NCBI GenBank assembly: GCA_002748705.1
Contig: PDSZ01000044.1
Location: 1 to 64,000 of the forward strand
DNA: 64,000 nt
Source: Candidatus Fermentibacterota bacterium
GTDB taxonomy: Bacteria > Fermentibacterota > Fermentibacteria > Fermentibacterales > Fermentibacteraceae
Direction of reading: 5' to 3'
In this document: in pieces, positions 15,461 through 24,600 of the stretch
Layout: each line of letters begins with the position of its first letter
How positions within the stretch are numbered: the stretch's first letter is position 1
Notes under the pieces: model-generated
The model's input: only the letters and a program-made list of their open reading frames with translations
Told to the model about the DNA's origin: nothing
Databases searched by the model: none
Translations under genes and position numbers: made by a program

Positions 15461-17569
15461 ATGAGGCAGGACGATATCAACAGGGTTATTGACTGCTCCC
15501 TTGCAGACCCCCACTCAATACTGGGAATGCACAGAACAGAAGAGGGCATAACAGTCAGAACATTCTGCCCTGCTGCTGAACAGGCAGAGCTTATTGCAGA
15601 GAGTTTCAGTGAACCGATGAAGAGAATTGACAAAAGAGGCTTCTTCATTCTGAATACCGCTGAGAAACACTTCTTTCCCTACCGGCTGAGGTTCACAGGC
15701 AAAGACGGCAACATCTGGCAGACAAGAGATCCCTATTCCTTTCCTCCCCAGCTGGGAGATCTTGACCTTCATCTGTTCAGCGCAGGAAAACACCTGGAAC
15801 TGCACAGAAAAATGGGTGGAAGACTATGGGAACATGACGGTACTGAAGGTACACTGTTTACTGTCTGGGCACCGAATGCAAAGGCAGTGAGTGTCACAGG
15901 AACCTTTAACGGCTGGGACAGGAGAAGACACCCTATGCGCACACTGGGAGCAAGCGGAGTATGGGAGCTGTTCATTCCAGGGGTTTCAGAAGGTGACATT
16001 TACAGGTTTGTAATACGGACTGCAGACGGTACACTTCTGGAAAAATCCGATCCCTACGCCGCAATGTGCGAAAACAGACCGAGAAATGCCTCAATAGTAT
16101 CTGATCCCTTTTCCTTCAAATGGTCGGATGAAGAGTGGATGGAGAAAAGAAGAGAGATAAACCACTTTACTGAACCACTCTCAATATACGAGCTTCACGG
16201 ACCTTCCTGGGCCATGCCGCAGGGAAGCTTTCCAACCTGGAAGAACCTGGAAGAATGGCTGATACCATATGTTAAGAGAGAGGGTTTCACCCACATTGAG
16301 CTGCTTCCTGTTATGGAACACCCACTGGACGATTCCTGGGGTTATCAGGTTACCGGCTTCCTCTCCCCTACAGGTCGGCTGGGCACACCTCAGGATTTCT
16401 GCTCGTTCATCAACACCTGCCACCGCAGCGGTATAGGAGTAATACTGGACTGGCCTCCAGCTCACTTTCCCTGTGACGGCTGGGCTCTTGCACAGTTTGA
16501 CGGGACATGCCTTTACGAACATCAGGACCCGAGAAAGGGCTATCACCCTGACTGGAACACGCTGATATTCAACTACGGAAGGAATGAGGTTCGCAACTTC
16601 CTCTTTGCAAGCGCTTTTCAGTGGCTGGATACATACCACGCTGACGGTATCAGGGTTGATGCAGTAGCCTCAATGCTCTATCTGGATTACTCCCGCAAGG
16701 AGGGTGAGTGGATACCCAACCGGCATGGAGGCAGGGAAAACATAGAGGCCATCAGCTTCCTCAAAGAACTGAATCACTATGTGGGAACTGAATACCCCGG
16801 TGTGATGATGATAGCCGAGGAAAGCACCGACTGGTCAGGGGTAACAGCACCTCCTGAAAGCGGAGGGCTTGGCTTTCATTTCAAGTGGAACATGGGCTGG
16901 ATGAACGACACCCTTGAATACTTCAGAAGTGATCCGGTTTACAGAAAGCACATGACAGACAAGATAACCTTCAGTGCAATGTACGCCTGGAGCGAAAACT
17001 ACATTCTTCCTCTCTCCCATGATGAAGTGGTGCACGGCAAAGGTTCACTGCTGGCAAAGATGCCTGGTGACAGGGAACGGAATCTCAGGCTGCTTCTTTG
17101 TTTTCAGTGGTTCTTTCCAGGCAAACAGCTTCTTTTCATGGGTGGAGAGAGAGCTCAGGAGAGAGAGTGGAACCACCGTGAATCCCTCCCTGAAGGCAGC
17201 ACGGCAATGAAGGAATTCATCTCTTCACTGAACAGGTTCACAGGGGAAAACCTGCAGTTTTACAGTACAGATACAAATCCGGAAGGATTCCGCTGGGTAG
17301 ACTTTTCAGATAACGAAGCATCTGTGATATCTTTTCTGCGCCTGGCAGAAAATGAGCCGCCTATGCTCTGCGTGTTCAATATGACCCCTGTGGAGAGAAA
17401 GAACTACAGAATAGGTGTTCCTCAGGAAGGTAACTGGAAAATTGTTTTCAGTTCAGACCCTGGCCCTGAATGGTCGAAACACTCCTGTGACATCCCTGTC
17501 CACAGCTTTGCACAGTCTGTCAGTCTTAATCTGAACGGCCTGGGGTGTGTGGTGCTCACCACCTGCTGA
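15461..17569 (+). CDS. glgB: 1,4-alpha-glucan branching enzyme
   Basis: GH13 enzyme that introduces alpha-1,6 branches into glycogen. Of its 702 residues, the start DINRVIDCSLADPHSILGMH is a typical N-terminal domain. CBM48 follows (TLFTVWAPNAKAVSVTGTFNGW), then the catalytic barrel with WGYQVTGFLSPTGRLGTP, DGIRVDAVASMLYLDYSR (nucleophile Asp), MIAEESTDW (acid Glu) and LSHDEVVHGKGSL. ATG 15461 follows the mgtE TGA by one base and has no clear Shine-Dalgarno, so coupling to mgtE is likely. The usual VLDWVPAHFP is VILDWPPAHFP here. The final codons lie inside an inverted repeat described separately. The other glycogen genes are not in this window. Confidence 0.95.
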   Translation: MRQDDINRVIDCSLADPHSILGMHRTEEGITVRTFCPAAEQAELIAESFSEPMKRIDKRGFFILNTAEKHFFPYRLRFTGKDGNIWQTRDPYSFPPQLGDLDLHLFSAGKHLELHRKMGGRLWEHDGTEGTLFTVWAPNAKAVSVTGTFNGWDRRRHPMRTLGASGVWELFIPGVSEGDIYRFVIRTADGTLLEKSDPYAAMCENRPRNASIVSDPFSFKWSDEEWMEKRREINHFTEPLSIYELHGPSWAMPQGSFPTWKNLEEWLIPYVKREGFTHIELLPVMEHPLDDSWGYQVTGFLSPTGRLGTPQDFCSFINTCHRSGIGVILDWPPAHFPCDGWALAQFDGTCLYEHQDPRKGYHPDWNTLIFNYGRNEVRNFLFASAFQWLDTYHADGIRVDAVASMLYLDYSRKEGEWIPNRHGGRENIEAISFLKELNHYVGTEYPGVMMIAEESTDWSGVTAPPESGGLGFHFKWNMGWMNDTLEYFRSDPVYRKHMTDKITFSAMYAWSENYILPLSHDEVVHGKGSLLAKMPGDRERNLRLLLCFQWFFPGKQLLFMGGERAQEREWNHRESLPEGSTAMKEFISSLNRFTGENLQFYSTDTNPEGFRWVDFSDNEASVISFLRLAENEPPMLCVFNMTPVERKNYRIGVPQEGNWKIVFSSDPGPEWSKHSCDIPVHSFAQSVSLNLNGLGCVVLTTC

Positions 17570-17690
17570 AACAGCTGAAATCTTCATTTACTTCAAGAGA
17601 GTCAATTCTCTGAACGCTTCCAGCTGAAGCATTTCTCTGAAGCAGCGAACCTTTCCTGCGAATCACACTCTCTGTTATTTCAGCAGGTGG
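17559..17690. repeat. 132-bp element bounded by a perfect 13-bp inverted repeat
   Basis: CCACCTGCTGAAA (17559-17571) and TTTCAGCAGGTGG (17678-17690) are exact inverted copies 106 bases apart. The left copy spans the glgB stop. Three extra bases (CAG/CTG) extend the stem after a bulge. Inside are smaller hairpins: TTCAAGAGA/TCTCTGAA, GCTTC/GAAGC and GCAG/CTGC. It may be a folded RNA, a miniature mobile element or a protein-binding site. I see no flanking target duplication. Confidence 0.5.
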
Positions 17691-17721
17691 AATGGAGTAT
17701 ACTTATACTGAAGGAGGCGCA

Positions 17722-18138
17722 ATGAGATCCCACAGGAAGTATCTATGGTTCGACACCGCTTCAAGGGTGGAGTTTATAAACATCACCAGGGAAGTGGAAT
17801 ATGAACTGGCAGAGAGCGGTATACAGGAAGGGCTTTGTCTGGTGAACGCCATGCACATAACTGCGAGCGTTTTCATAAATGACGATGAGCCCGGACTGCA
17901 CAGCGACTACAGAAAATGGCTGGAAGAACTGGCTCCCCATGATCCCTCCCGCTACAGACACAATCTTACCGGAGAGGACAATGGTGATGCTCACCACAAA
18001 AGGCAGATAATGGGCCGTGAAGTGGTAGTGGCGGTTACCGGGGGAAAGCTGGACATGGGGCCCTGGGAGCAGATATTCTACGGTGAGTTTGACGGTCGAA
18101 GAAGAAAAAGGGTAATGATCAAGATAATTGGAGAGTGA
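17722..18138 (+). CDS. yjbQ: YjbQ / UPF0047 family protein
   Basis: The start is ATG 17722, five bases after AAGGAGG; an in-frame ATG at 17692 lacks a ribosome site. The 138-residue protein has all family marks: [25 protein letters not shown], the [19 protein letters not shown] block with metal-binding His/Asp, and [23 protein letters not shown]. YjbQ-type proteins fold as small beta-barrels. Family members can complement thiamine-phosphate synthase mutants weakly, but their true role is undecided. thiC is present 11 kb away, which is at most a loose connection. The gene is followed eight bases later by a SIMPL lipoprotein. Confidence 0.9.
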   Translation: MRSHRKYLWFDTASRVEFINITREVEYELAESGIQEGLCLVNAMHITASVFINDDEPGLHSDYRKWLEELAPHDPSRYRHNLTGEDNGDAHHKRQIMGREVVVAVTGGKLDMGPWEQIFYGEFDGRRRKRVMIKIIGE

Positions 18139-18145
18139 GGTTGAA

Positions 18146-18859
18146 ATGCGTTACTTAACAGCAGCGGTACTTGCACTTCTGATGGCAGGATGCGGCAGCG
18201 GCCCTTCAGAAGGTATGGCCCCCTATCCGCCGTCAATCAGCGTGAATGGTGTGGGAATCGCTGAAGGAACAGCTAATATGGTAATCGTCAGCTTCAGCAT
18301 AAATGTGTCAGACTCCGACCCTGAAAATGCAGTCAGCGAAGCGACAGCAATAGCGGAAAGAACAATTGCCGCTGTTTCTGATATGGGAATATCAGAGGAA
18401 GATATTGAAACCACAGATTACACCATCTACATGGAAGAAGAGTACGACTACGAAAACTACGAGTACACCGGTGAGAATATCTATCACCTCAAACACTCAT
18501 TCAAAGTGAATGTGAGAAACATTGAAACAGCAGGTGAAGTTCTTGCAGCACTTGTGGCTGAAGGGGCAATGGTGGGAGGACTGAGTTTCACAATGAGCAA
18601 TCCAGAGGAACTCATTGCTGAAGCCAGAGCAAAAGCAGTTGCAAACGCGAAAGAAATTGCCGAACAGCTCGCAGGAAGCCTTGATGTAACACTTGGAGAG
18701 CCTTTGAGCGTAAACGAATGGATGGATTACAACAACTTATACGATCCTTATCCATACGGAGGATACACTGAGGACGAATACTACTATGGCGCTCCGCCTG
18801 TACCAGCAAGCATTACCAGCTTTACCATGAATGTTTCTGTTTCATACGAAATTGATTAG
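18146..18859 (+). CDS. SIMPL-domain (DUF541) lipoprotein
   Basis: ATG 18146 has GAGG upstream and gives a signal ending LLMAGC, a lipobox, so the protein is anchored in a membrane, probably the outer. The body is a SIMPL domain: ISVNGVGIAEGTANMVIVSFSINV, SDPENAVSEATAIAERTIAAV, DIETTDYTIYMEE, the HSFKVNVRNI strand, LIAEARAKAVANAKEIAEQLAG and SFTMNVSVSYEI. Total length is 237 residues. SIMPL proteins (YggE, BP26 and relatives) are periplasmic oligomers linked to stress tolerance; a precise activity is not known. An acidic insertion of tyrosines (YDYENYEYTGEN) and a second near the C-terminus (YDPYPYGGYTEDEYYYG) are distinctive. Confidence 0.88.
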   Translation: MRYLTAAVLALLMAGCGSGPSEGMAPYPPSISVNGVGIAEGTANMVIVSFSINVSDSDPENAVSEATAIAERTIAAVSDMGISEEDIETTDYTIYMEEEYDYENYEYTGENIYHLKHSFKVNVRNIETAGEVLAALVAEGAMVGGLSFTMSNPEELIAEARAKAVANAKEIAEQLAGSLDVTLGEPLSVNEWMDYNNLYDPYPYGGYTEDEYYYGAPPVPASITSFTMNVSVSYEID

Positions 18860-19187
18860 CACTCTGATTCTTTCGCTGACAGCGGGGTTTTGCATTGGCG
18901 AAACCCCGCCTTCAGACGCAGATTCGGCGATTAAACTGCTGAGAAATGCCATGATCGCAGCGGAACCGGCTGAACTGGGAATGTTCTTTGCGGAGATAGG
19001 TCTTGAAGCTTCCCCTGACGAGGTATCTCTGTGGTCAGAGCAGGACTTTCTTGATATTCTCACTGATTTCACCGCAGCTTCAACAGACACAACCCCAACG
19101 GACTCACTTCTTCCCCTCCTTGAAGAACTGCCCCTTCACCTGTTAGTTATTTCAAACACAGTTGCCACAGAATGCTCCCACTCTTAA
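18831..19187 (+). CDS. Small secreted protein of unknown function
   Basis: A 118-codon frame overlaps the last 29 bases of the SIMPL gene. The N-terminus is a plausible signal peptide (HTKLISTLILSLTAGFCIG), and the body is acidic and helical, with AIKLLRNAMIAAEPAELGMFFAEIG and a Ser/Thr/Asp-rich loop. ATG 18831 has no evident Shine-Dalgarno; TTG 18852, just before the SIMPL stop, is another option. The protein looks real but I recognise no family. A strong hairpin lies inside its signal-peptide region, and its stop overlaps that of the convergent propeller gene by four bases. Confidence 0.5.
   Translation: MFLFHTKLISTLILSLTAGFCIGETPPSDADSAIKLLRNAMIAAEPAELGMFFAEIGLEASPDEVSLWSEQDFLDILTDFTAASTDTTPTDSLLPLLEELPLHLLVISNTVATECSHS
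18882..18909. other. 9-bp hairpin just after the SIMPL gene
   Basis: GCGGGGTTT (18882-18890) and AAACCCCGC (18901-18909) are exact complements around a ten-base loop. The hairpin lies 22 bases after the SIMPL stop, where a terminator would sit, but within the next reading frame and without a T-run. It may attenuate or stabilise the message. Confidence 0.5.
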
Positions 19188-20281
19188 TTCCGGTTCAGCA
19201 ATTCTCCGGCGCTTACTGTTTCGTACCTGATAAGCTCTCCAGTGTCATCAGTAGCGCAGTACAGTGTATCATCATGCCACAGCAGCTTTCCAACACTTCT
19301 ATTGAATGCAAAGCTGCCCATATAGTCTCCTTCGCAGTTAAAAACATCTGCCATAGAGTAGTCCAGCTCATCATACGGGACATCAGATGAGAACATTTGA
19401 GGTAAATCCCAGTTTTCCTCTATCGGCCTGTGCTTCACAACGATATATCCGTTGCAGGCAGCAATATCAGATGTGTATATTTTTCCTCTGAATACACCGT
19501 TTTCCATTCTGACTTCAATTTCCTCAAACGGAAGGTCTCTTCTAAAACAGCCCAGTAGCTGTTCTGTATTAATGTTGTATATTTGCATCCAATTAAAATA
19601 GTAGGAATTAACCGCGACTATAGAATCGTTTAACAGGGCTATGTGAATATTTCTGTTTGAAGTACCAAACATGCTGTTAAGCAAATCTCCTCCTGGCGCC
19701 TCCCACTGACCGAATGATGTGACAACTTCTCCTTCTGAAGAGAGCACTGAAAGCAAATATGGCTCCATGATACTTGCGGCTAAGATATGACCATCAGGCA
19801 GATACGCCAGATCAAAGGGCCATTGGACAGGTATAGAGGAGAGCCACTCGCCGGTAATTGAGCTGAACAAATCTATTCTTCCCAAGCCATGATTACATAC
19901 AGCAAGGGTATCACCTCTGACAGCAACTTCACCGATACCGGAGAACAGTCCGGGGCCTTCTCCTGCGCCTCCAGCCTTCCACAGCAACTCTCCGTCCAGC
20001 GTGTAAGCCAGAAGAGCGCTGCTTCGGCCATCGGTAATAAAGACTTTGCCATCCTGTATATCAAAACTTTCAATGAAAAAATACTCATAGTTGCACGACT
20101 CAGGTGACAGCACCACTTCAGACACCATATAGAGAGGCATTTCCATTGATACCGCAGGGGGGCTTGAGGATTCCATCCACCGCTGAAGGGCTGAGAGCCT
20201 GCTCTCCATACTGTCAGTGTTGTTCTGACATCCTGCAAATACCGCAAGAACAAAGAACACAAGCAACGCGAGTCTACACAT
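19184..20281 (-). CDS. Six-bladed beta-propeller lipoprotein
   Basis: A 365-residue lipoprotein: the signal MCRLALLVFFVLAVFAGC ends in a clear lipobox. The body has propeller blades of the NHL / BF3845 type: FFIESFDIQDGKVFITDGRSSALLAYTLDGELLWKAGGAGEGPG, then DTLAVCNHGLGRIDLFSS, DLAYLPDGHILAAS, and a C-terminal DTLYCATDDTGELIRYE. Such proteins are abundant in Bacteroidetes-like bacteria, usually with unknown ligands. It starts at ATG 20281, overlapping the end of the upstream propeller gene by eight bases, and both are probably cotranscribed. Base composition in this pair is more AT-rich than in the flanking housekeeping genes, which fits accessory DNA. Confidence 0.8.
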   Translation of the reverse strand: MCRLALLVFFVLAVFAGCQNNTDSMESRLSALQRWMESSSPPAVSMEMPLYMVSEVVLSPESCNYEYFFIESFDIQDGKVFITDGRSSALLAYTLDGELLWKAGGAGEGPGLFSGIGEVAVRGDTLAVCNHGLGRIDLFSSITGEWLSSIPVQWPFDLAYLPDGHILAASIMEPYLLSVLSSEGEVVTSFGQWEAPGGDLLNSMFGTSNRNIHIALLNDSIVAVNSYYFNWMQIYNINTEQLLGCFRRDLPFEEIEVRMENGVFRGKIYTSDIAACNGYIVVKHRPIEENWDLPQMFSSDVPYDELDYSMADVFNCEGDYMGSFAFNRSVGKLLWHDDTLYCATDDTGELIRYETVSAGELLNRN

Positions 20282-21461
20282 CCCACTGAATCCTGTACAT
20301 GTAAATGCAGGGCACTCCTGTCAGCCAGTACTGGTTATCGTCCCTGATCTCCCATTCCTGCCCGACGACACAGACCTTTTCTCCGGAAACTGTAAATGCT
20401 GCTGCAGAATGGTCAAGTTTCACCGATTCTGATTTCAGAGTCTGCGGATTAAACCTTACTATCTCTGCATTTCCATTTTGTCCTGATCCATAGCCCGAGT
20501 ACAGAATGTAAATGTATCCCTGTTCATCCAGATCAATATCAGCAATCAAACATCTGGCAAGATTACTTGCCAATTTGTCATAATGAAACTCCAGAGGTCC
20601 ATCAAGTACATGACCAAATTCATATGCGCTGATTAACCTTCCTTCATGTGAGAACTCCAGAATGATGTCTCTTCTGGACAAGAATGTGACTATCGATGAA
20701 TCTGTCAATGCAATATTGTATATTCCCGGTTCACATGTAATACTGTCATCTGGCAGGAGATACTTCTCGATAAATTCATATCGCCCTGATTCGTCATGTC
20801 CGTTTGTAAACCCTATATACCATCTGCCTTCCTCATCCTGGTATATCTTCAGATAACGATAATACGAATTACCCATATCAGTAAGAAACCCACAATATCC
20901 AAACCTCTGCATACATATTGGTATATTTATGACTATAACACTATCTGTAAAACCTATACCCTGTGCTGAAACAGGCATTGGCATATATACTCCGTCTTCA
21001 TCAGGATAATATGCTCTGTTGCTGAACCCGAGTTCCTCCATCCTTATTGAATATCTCTCATCTCCGCTCTCTGTCTCCACAAACACCAGCTGACCTTCAG
21101 GTTCTTCCCCTGGCGGCTGTTCGCAATAAAGGCTCATGCATAAAAGCGAATCGTCAGCACACAAAGCGGGAGAGGTAAAAGCGACATTCCTTCTCCAGAC
21201 TGTTTCTTCAGACCAGCTGTAAGCCGTTACACCTGTAATCTGCCCATATCCGGTGTTTCCAAGGAAAACCATACTATCATTTGAATCAATCTCTCCAGGC
21301 TCAAACAAGCCTTCACCATAATGAGGAAATTCTATTCTTCCGATCTGCTCTATACATACATCAGATATCCTGGTTTCTACATATGTAGTTTCTATTCTGT
21401 TATCAGATTCACATGCTGAGATCATCAGCATCAAAAGTATTGTTATATATCTATTAAACAT
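20274..21461 (-). CDS. Beta-propeller-like lipoprotein, distant partner of the downstream gene
   Basis: A 395-residue product with lipobox MISAC after a hydrophobic lead (ITILLMLM). Propeller character is weaker than in its neighbour but visible: FEPGEIDSNDSMVFLGNTG, DQDEEGRWYIGFTNG-like strands, IADIDLDEQGYIYILYSGYG and a C-terminal YMYRIQWDV. Scattered cysteines (about ten in the mature part) are unusual for a periplasmic propeller and could form disulphides. It overlaps the next gene by eight bases. The region is notably AT-rich (many ATA, AAT and TAT codons), so recent acquisition or relaxed constraint is possible. No specific function can be assigned. Confidence 0.65.
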   Translation of the reverse strand: MFNRYITILLMLMISACESDNRIETTYVETRISDVCIEQIGRIEFPHYGEGLFEPGEIDSNDSMVFLGNTGYGQITGVTAYSWSEETVWRRNVAFTSPALCADDSLLCMSLYCEQPPGEEPEGQLVFVETESGDERYSIRMEELGFSNRAYYPDEDGVYMPMPVSAQGIGFTDSVIVINIPICMQRFGYCGFLTDMGNSYYRYLKIYQDEEGRWYIGFTNGHDESGRYEFIEKYLLPDDSITCEPGIYNIALTDSSIVTFLSRRDIILEFSHEGRLISAYEFGHVLDGPLEFHYDKLASNLARCLIADIDLDEQGYIYILYSGYGSGQNGNAEIVRFNPQTLKSESVKLDHSAAAFTVSGEKVCVVGQEWEIRDDNQYWLTGVPCIYMYRIQWDV

Positions 21462-21534
21462 TTCTTAATTAATATAAGTTTCATCTGAATTGTTGCCCCC
21501 TGTTTATAGCAATTACTGTCATTTAAGAATTGTA

Positions 21535-21618
21535 TTAACTTAATATCTTACAGTAATACTCATCACTCGGATCTCTGTCAATACCACTTGAGTTCCAGAC
21601 AACTGACAGGCTGAACAT
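21535..21618 (-). pseudogene. Possible remnant of a sorting-domain protein C-terminus
   Basis: On the minus strand a short frame ends WNSSGIDRDPSDEYYCKILS then TAA (21535-21537). This resembles the last strand of the FlgD/T9SS-like domains in this window (W-N-x5-P-S-G-x-Y). Upstream in another frame the bases read SENQVVFSDTNVQP, so a frameshift would join them. It lies in the 237-base gap between the propeller gene and the divergent surface-protein gene. Evidence is similarity by eye only. Confidence 0.28.
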
Positions 21619-21698
21619 TCGTATCAGAGAATACCACCTGATTCTCCGATTACTCTACCGTACGAACCAACTGTTTGTGAATTTGAAACAGATGGCGG

Positions 21699-24600
21699 TT
21701 GATTAAGGGCATGGAAACTCTGCTTCTGATTCTCACTGCTTCGCTGACAATAACCGAGGTATGCTCCAACCCTCCTGACGAGACCTCAGGTGAGTTTGTA
21801 GAGTTTTTTAACGACTCAACTGCGCCGCTGAATACCACAGGTTTTACCATTACCGACGGTGACGCACTGGATGAACTGCTTCCCTGGTCCGGCGCCTTTC
21901 CACAGTCAGATGTTCAGACAGGAACCGCTCTGATACCTGCAGGAGGCTATGCTGTGCTGCTTGAAGAGGGATATTTGAATGACCCCTGGCTCATCTTTGA
22001 ACCTGGAACTGTCATTCTCACAACCGGCGACCAGTCCATCTGCAACGGTCTTGCGGCTTCATCTGATCCTTTAACCCTGTTCAACGGTACAGGTACCGGT
22101 CTCAGCAGTGTTGTTTCCACATTCGGCACTCCCTTCCAGTCAGAGAACTGGAATGAAAGGGACGACGACGGCCTTGACTCAATTCCATTCGATCCAGGTG
22201 AAAGCCTTTCCCTTTTCAGATATCCTGTGAACATGCCTGACTGCGAAGCTGCCTGGTACTCATCTTCACCAACCCCGGGCAGCCCTCCTGACGCACCGCC
22301 GGATACCTTCTTCATAACCATTGATACCCTTTCAATTAGTGATCTGAATCCTGATCCAGGTTCCGGAGTTACCCTTACAGCTGTCATTTCCTGCTGGGGA
22401 ACAGTTTCCCCTGGTACAGGCACCGTATTCCTCTACCTGGATGTCAACGGCGATTCTGCTGTACAGGTTTCTGAGGAACTAATTTCCTTTCCTGCATCTC
22501 AGCTCCTGCCTGGATCATCAGACACACTGGAAGTTTTCTTCACCGTTCCTGAGAAAGGCTGGTATCCGGCGGTGTGCTCAGCTCCAGAATGTGAAGAAAG
22601 GCTGCACTTCAGAACAGGAGGCGGGGTTGATCCGGTTATAACAGAGGTAATGGCAAATCCTGAGAACGAGGATACTGAAGAATTCATAGAGGTGTGGTAC
22701 CAGGGGCCTGGTGTTTTTCCCCTTCAGGGATGCGCTTTTACAGACGGTGACGCTGTAGACATTGTAACCTCTGTTGAAAACGGAGGCTACATTCGTCCGG
22801 AACACCCTGCTGTAATCATTGATCCTGAATACACCGGAACCCTCTCTATTCCCCCTGAAACTCCCCTGTTCGTCCCGGCCAACACCACATTAGGGAACGG
22901 TCTGACCACCGACGATCCTGTTCTGCTCTACAGAACATCAGAACCTTCACTGGAAACTCTTGTTGCAACAGCAGGAACTCCTCTCCTCTATGACGATCCT
23001 CTTTCGTGCGATGACGACGGACTTGACTCAATCCCTTTCGATCCAGGCAACGGCCGTTCAATGGAGAGGATTTTTCCTGAAGGCCCGGACAGGCAGTACA
23101 ACTGGGCTGTATCTGAGCCTGGAGGCACTCCTGGTGTTGTTCAGGAGGGCCAGAACTGTACAGACCTGGCAGCAGACTCGCTGGTATTTGCAGAAACAAT
23201 AAGGGCTTACTTCTCCAACTGCGGTTCAAGTGGAGCTTCCGGAACAGCATCTATTTTTTCAGACCTCAACGGAGACCTCTTTCCAGACCCTGACGAACTG
23301 CTCCATGCGGCTGTGCTTACCATAGAGCCTGGAGAACAGGATTCTCTTGTAATTCCATGGTCACCTCCTGACAGCGGGCTTTTTATCCTTGCTGCGGCCA
23401 TAGAAGCGCAGGAAGACACCACAGCATCCAACAACATGAAATACATGCAGTACATTCCTGAATCTCCTGCCTGGCCTGTTATCACCGAAGTTCTGTGCAA
23501 TCCCTCTGATGAAGACCGTGACGAGTTCATAGAACTCTTCTTTGCAGGCCCCGGCCTTGCTGACATAACCATGTTCACATTCACCGATGGAGACTCACAG
23601 GATGAGATTGTAACTGCAGATTCGCCATTTCTTACAGCTGAAGGGTACTGCCTGATTCTCGACCCGGAGTACGCCGGAGGTTACGATATTCCTCCTGGAA
23701 CACCTGTCTTCAATTCCGGAAACACCACCCTCGGCGACGGTCTTTCTGGCTCTGATCCTGTTATTCTTCTCACAGACTCCACGGAAATATCAACATACGG
23801 AACTCCATGGAATGAAACAGATGATATTCCTTTCGACCCAGGCACCGATCTGAGCGTTGAGAGGATAGCAGCACATCTTCCGGACCTTCAGGGAAACTGG
23901 TACTCTTCACTCTCAGGGCCCACACCGGGTACAGGCCCTCAGGGAATAGTACAGGGAATCGACTACGCCCTGTCTGCCATTTCAGTCCGGCCTCCCATGG
24001 GGCCTGAGAACACTGAAACAACTGTATCTGTCTCTGTAACATGCCTTGGAACAGATTCTGCCGCAGCTGGAAATCTTGCAGCACAGTTTCAGGGCTCCCA
24101 GCCTGTGCCGCTTCCCATACCTGCTCTGGGAGATACTGCTACTGCATACTTCAACTGGATTTCATCAGGTGATACTGAACTGCTTGAAGCTGTACTGATC
24201 TGCTCAGAGGACAAGAGACCGGAAAACGACAGGGACACTCTTTGCTGGAACCAGCCTCCAGGTGTGGTAATAAACGAGATTTTCTACAATGAGCCTGAAT
24301 GGATAGAACTCTACAACGGAACCGATTATCCGGTTAATCTTTCCTCACTGACACTGGCCGACCTGTCAACAGAAGCTGTTCTGCCTGATTTTATCCTTTC
24401 ACCTGAACAGTTCGCAGTTGTGACATGCAATGAAGACGACTTCACAGCAGCCTGGGGAATACCACCCTGTGAAGTCCTTGAACCTGATGACTGGCCGAGC
24501 CTGAACAACTCCGGTGACAGCCTTCTTCTGTTCAATTCCTGTTCAACCCTTGATATGGTTCCCTATTCCTCACAGTGGGGAGGTTCAGATGTCTCCACCC

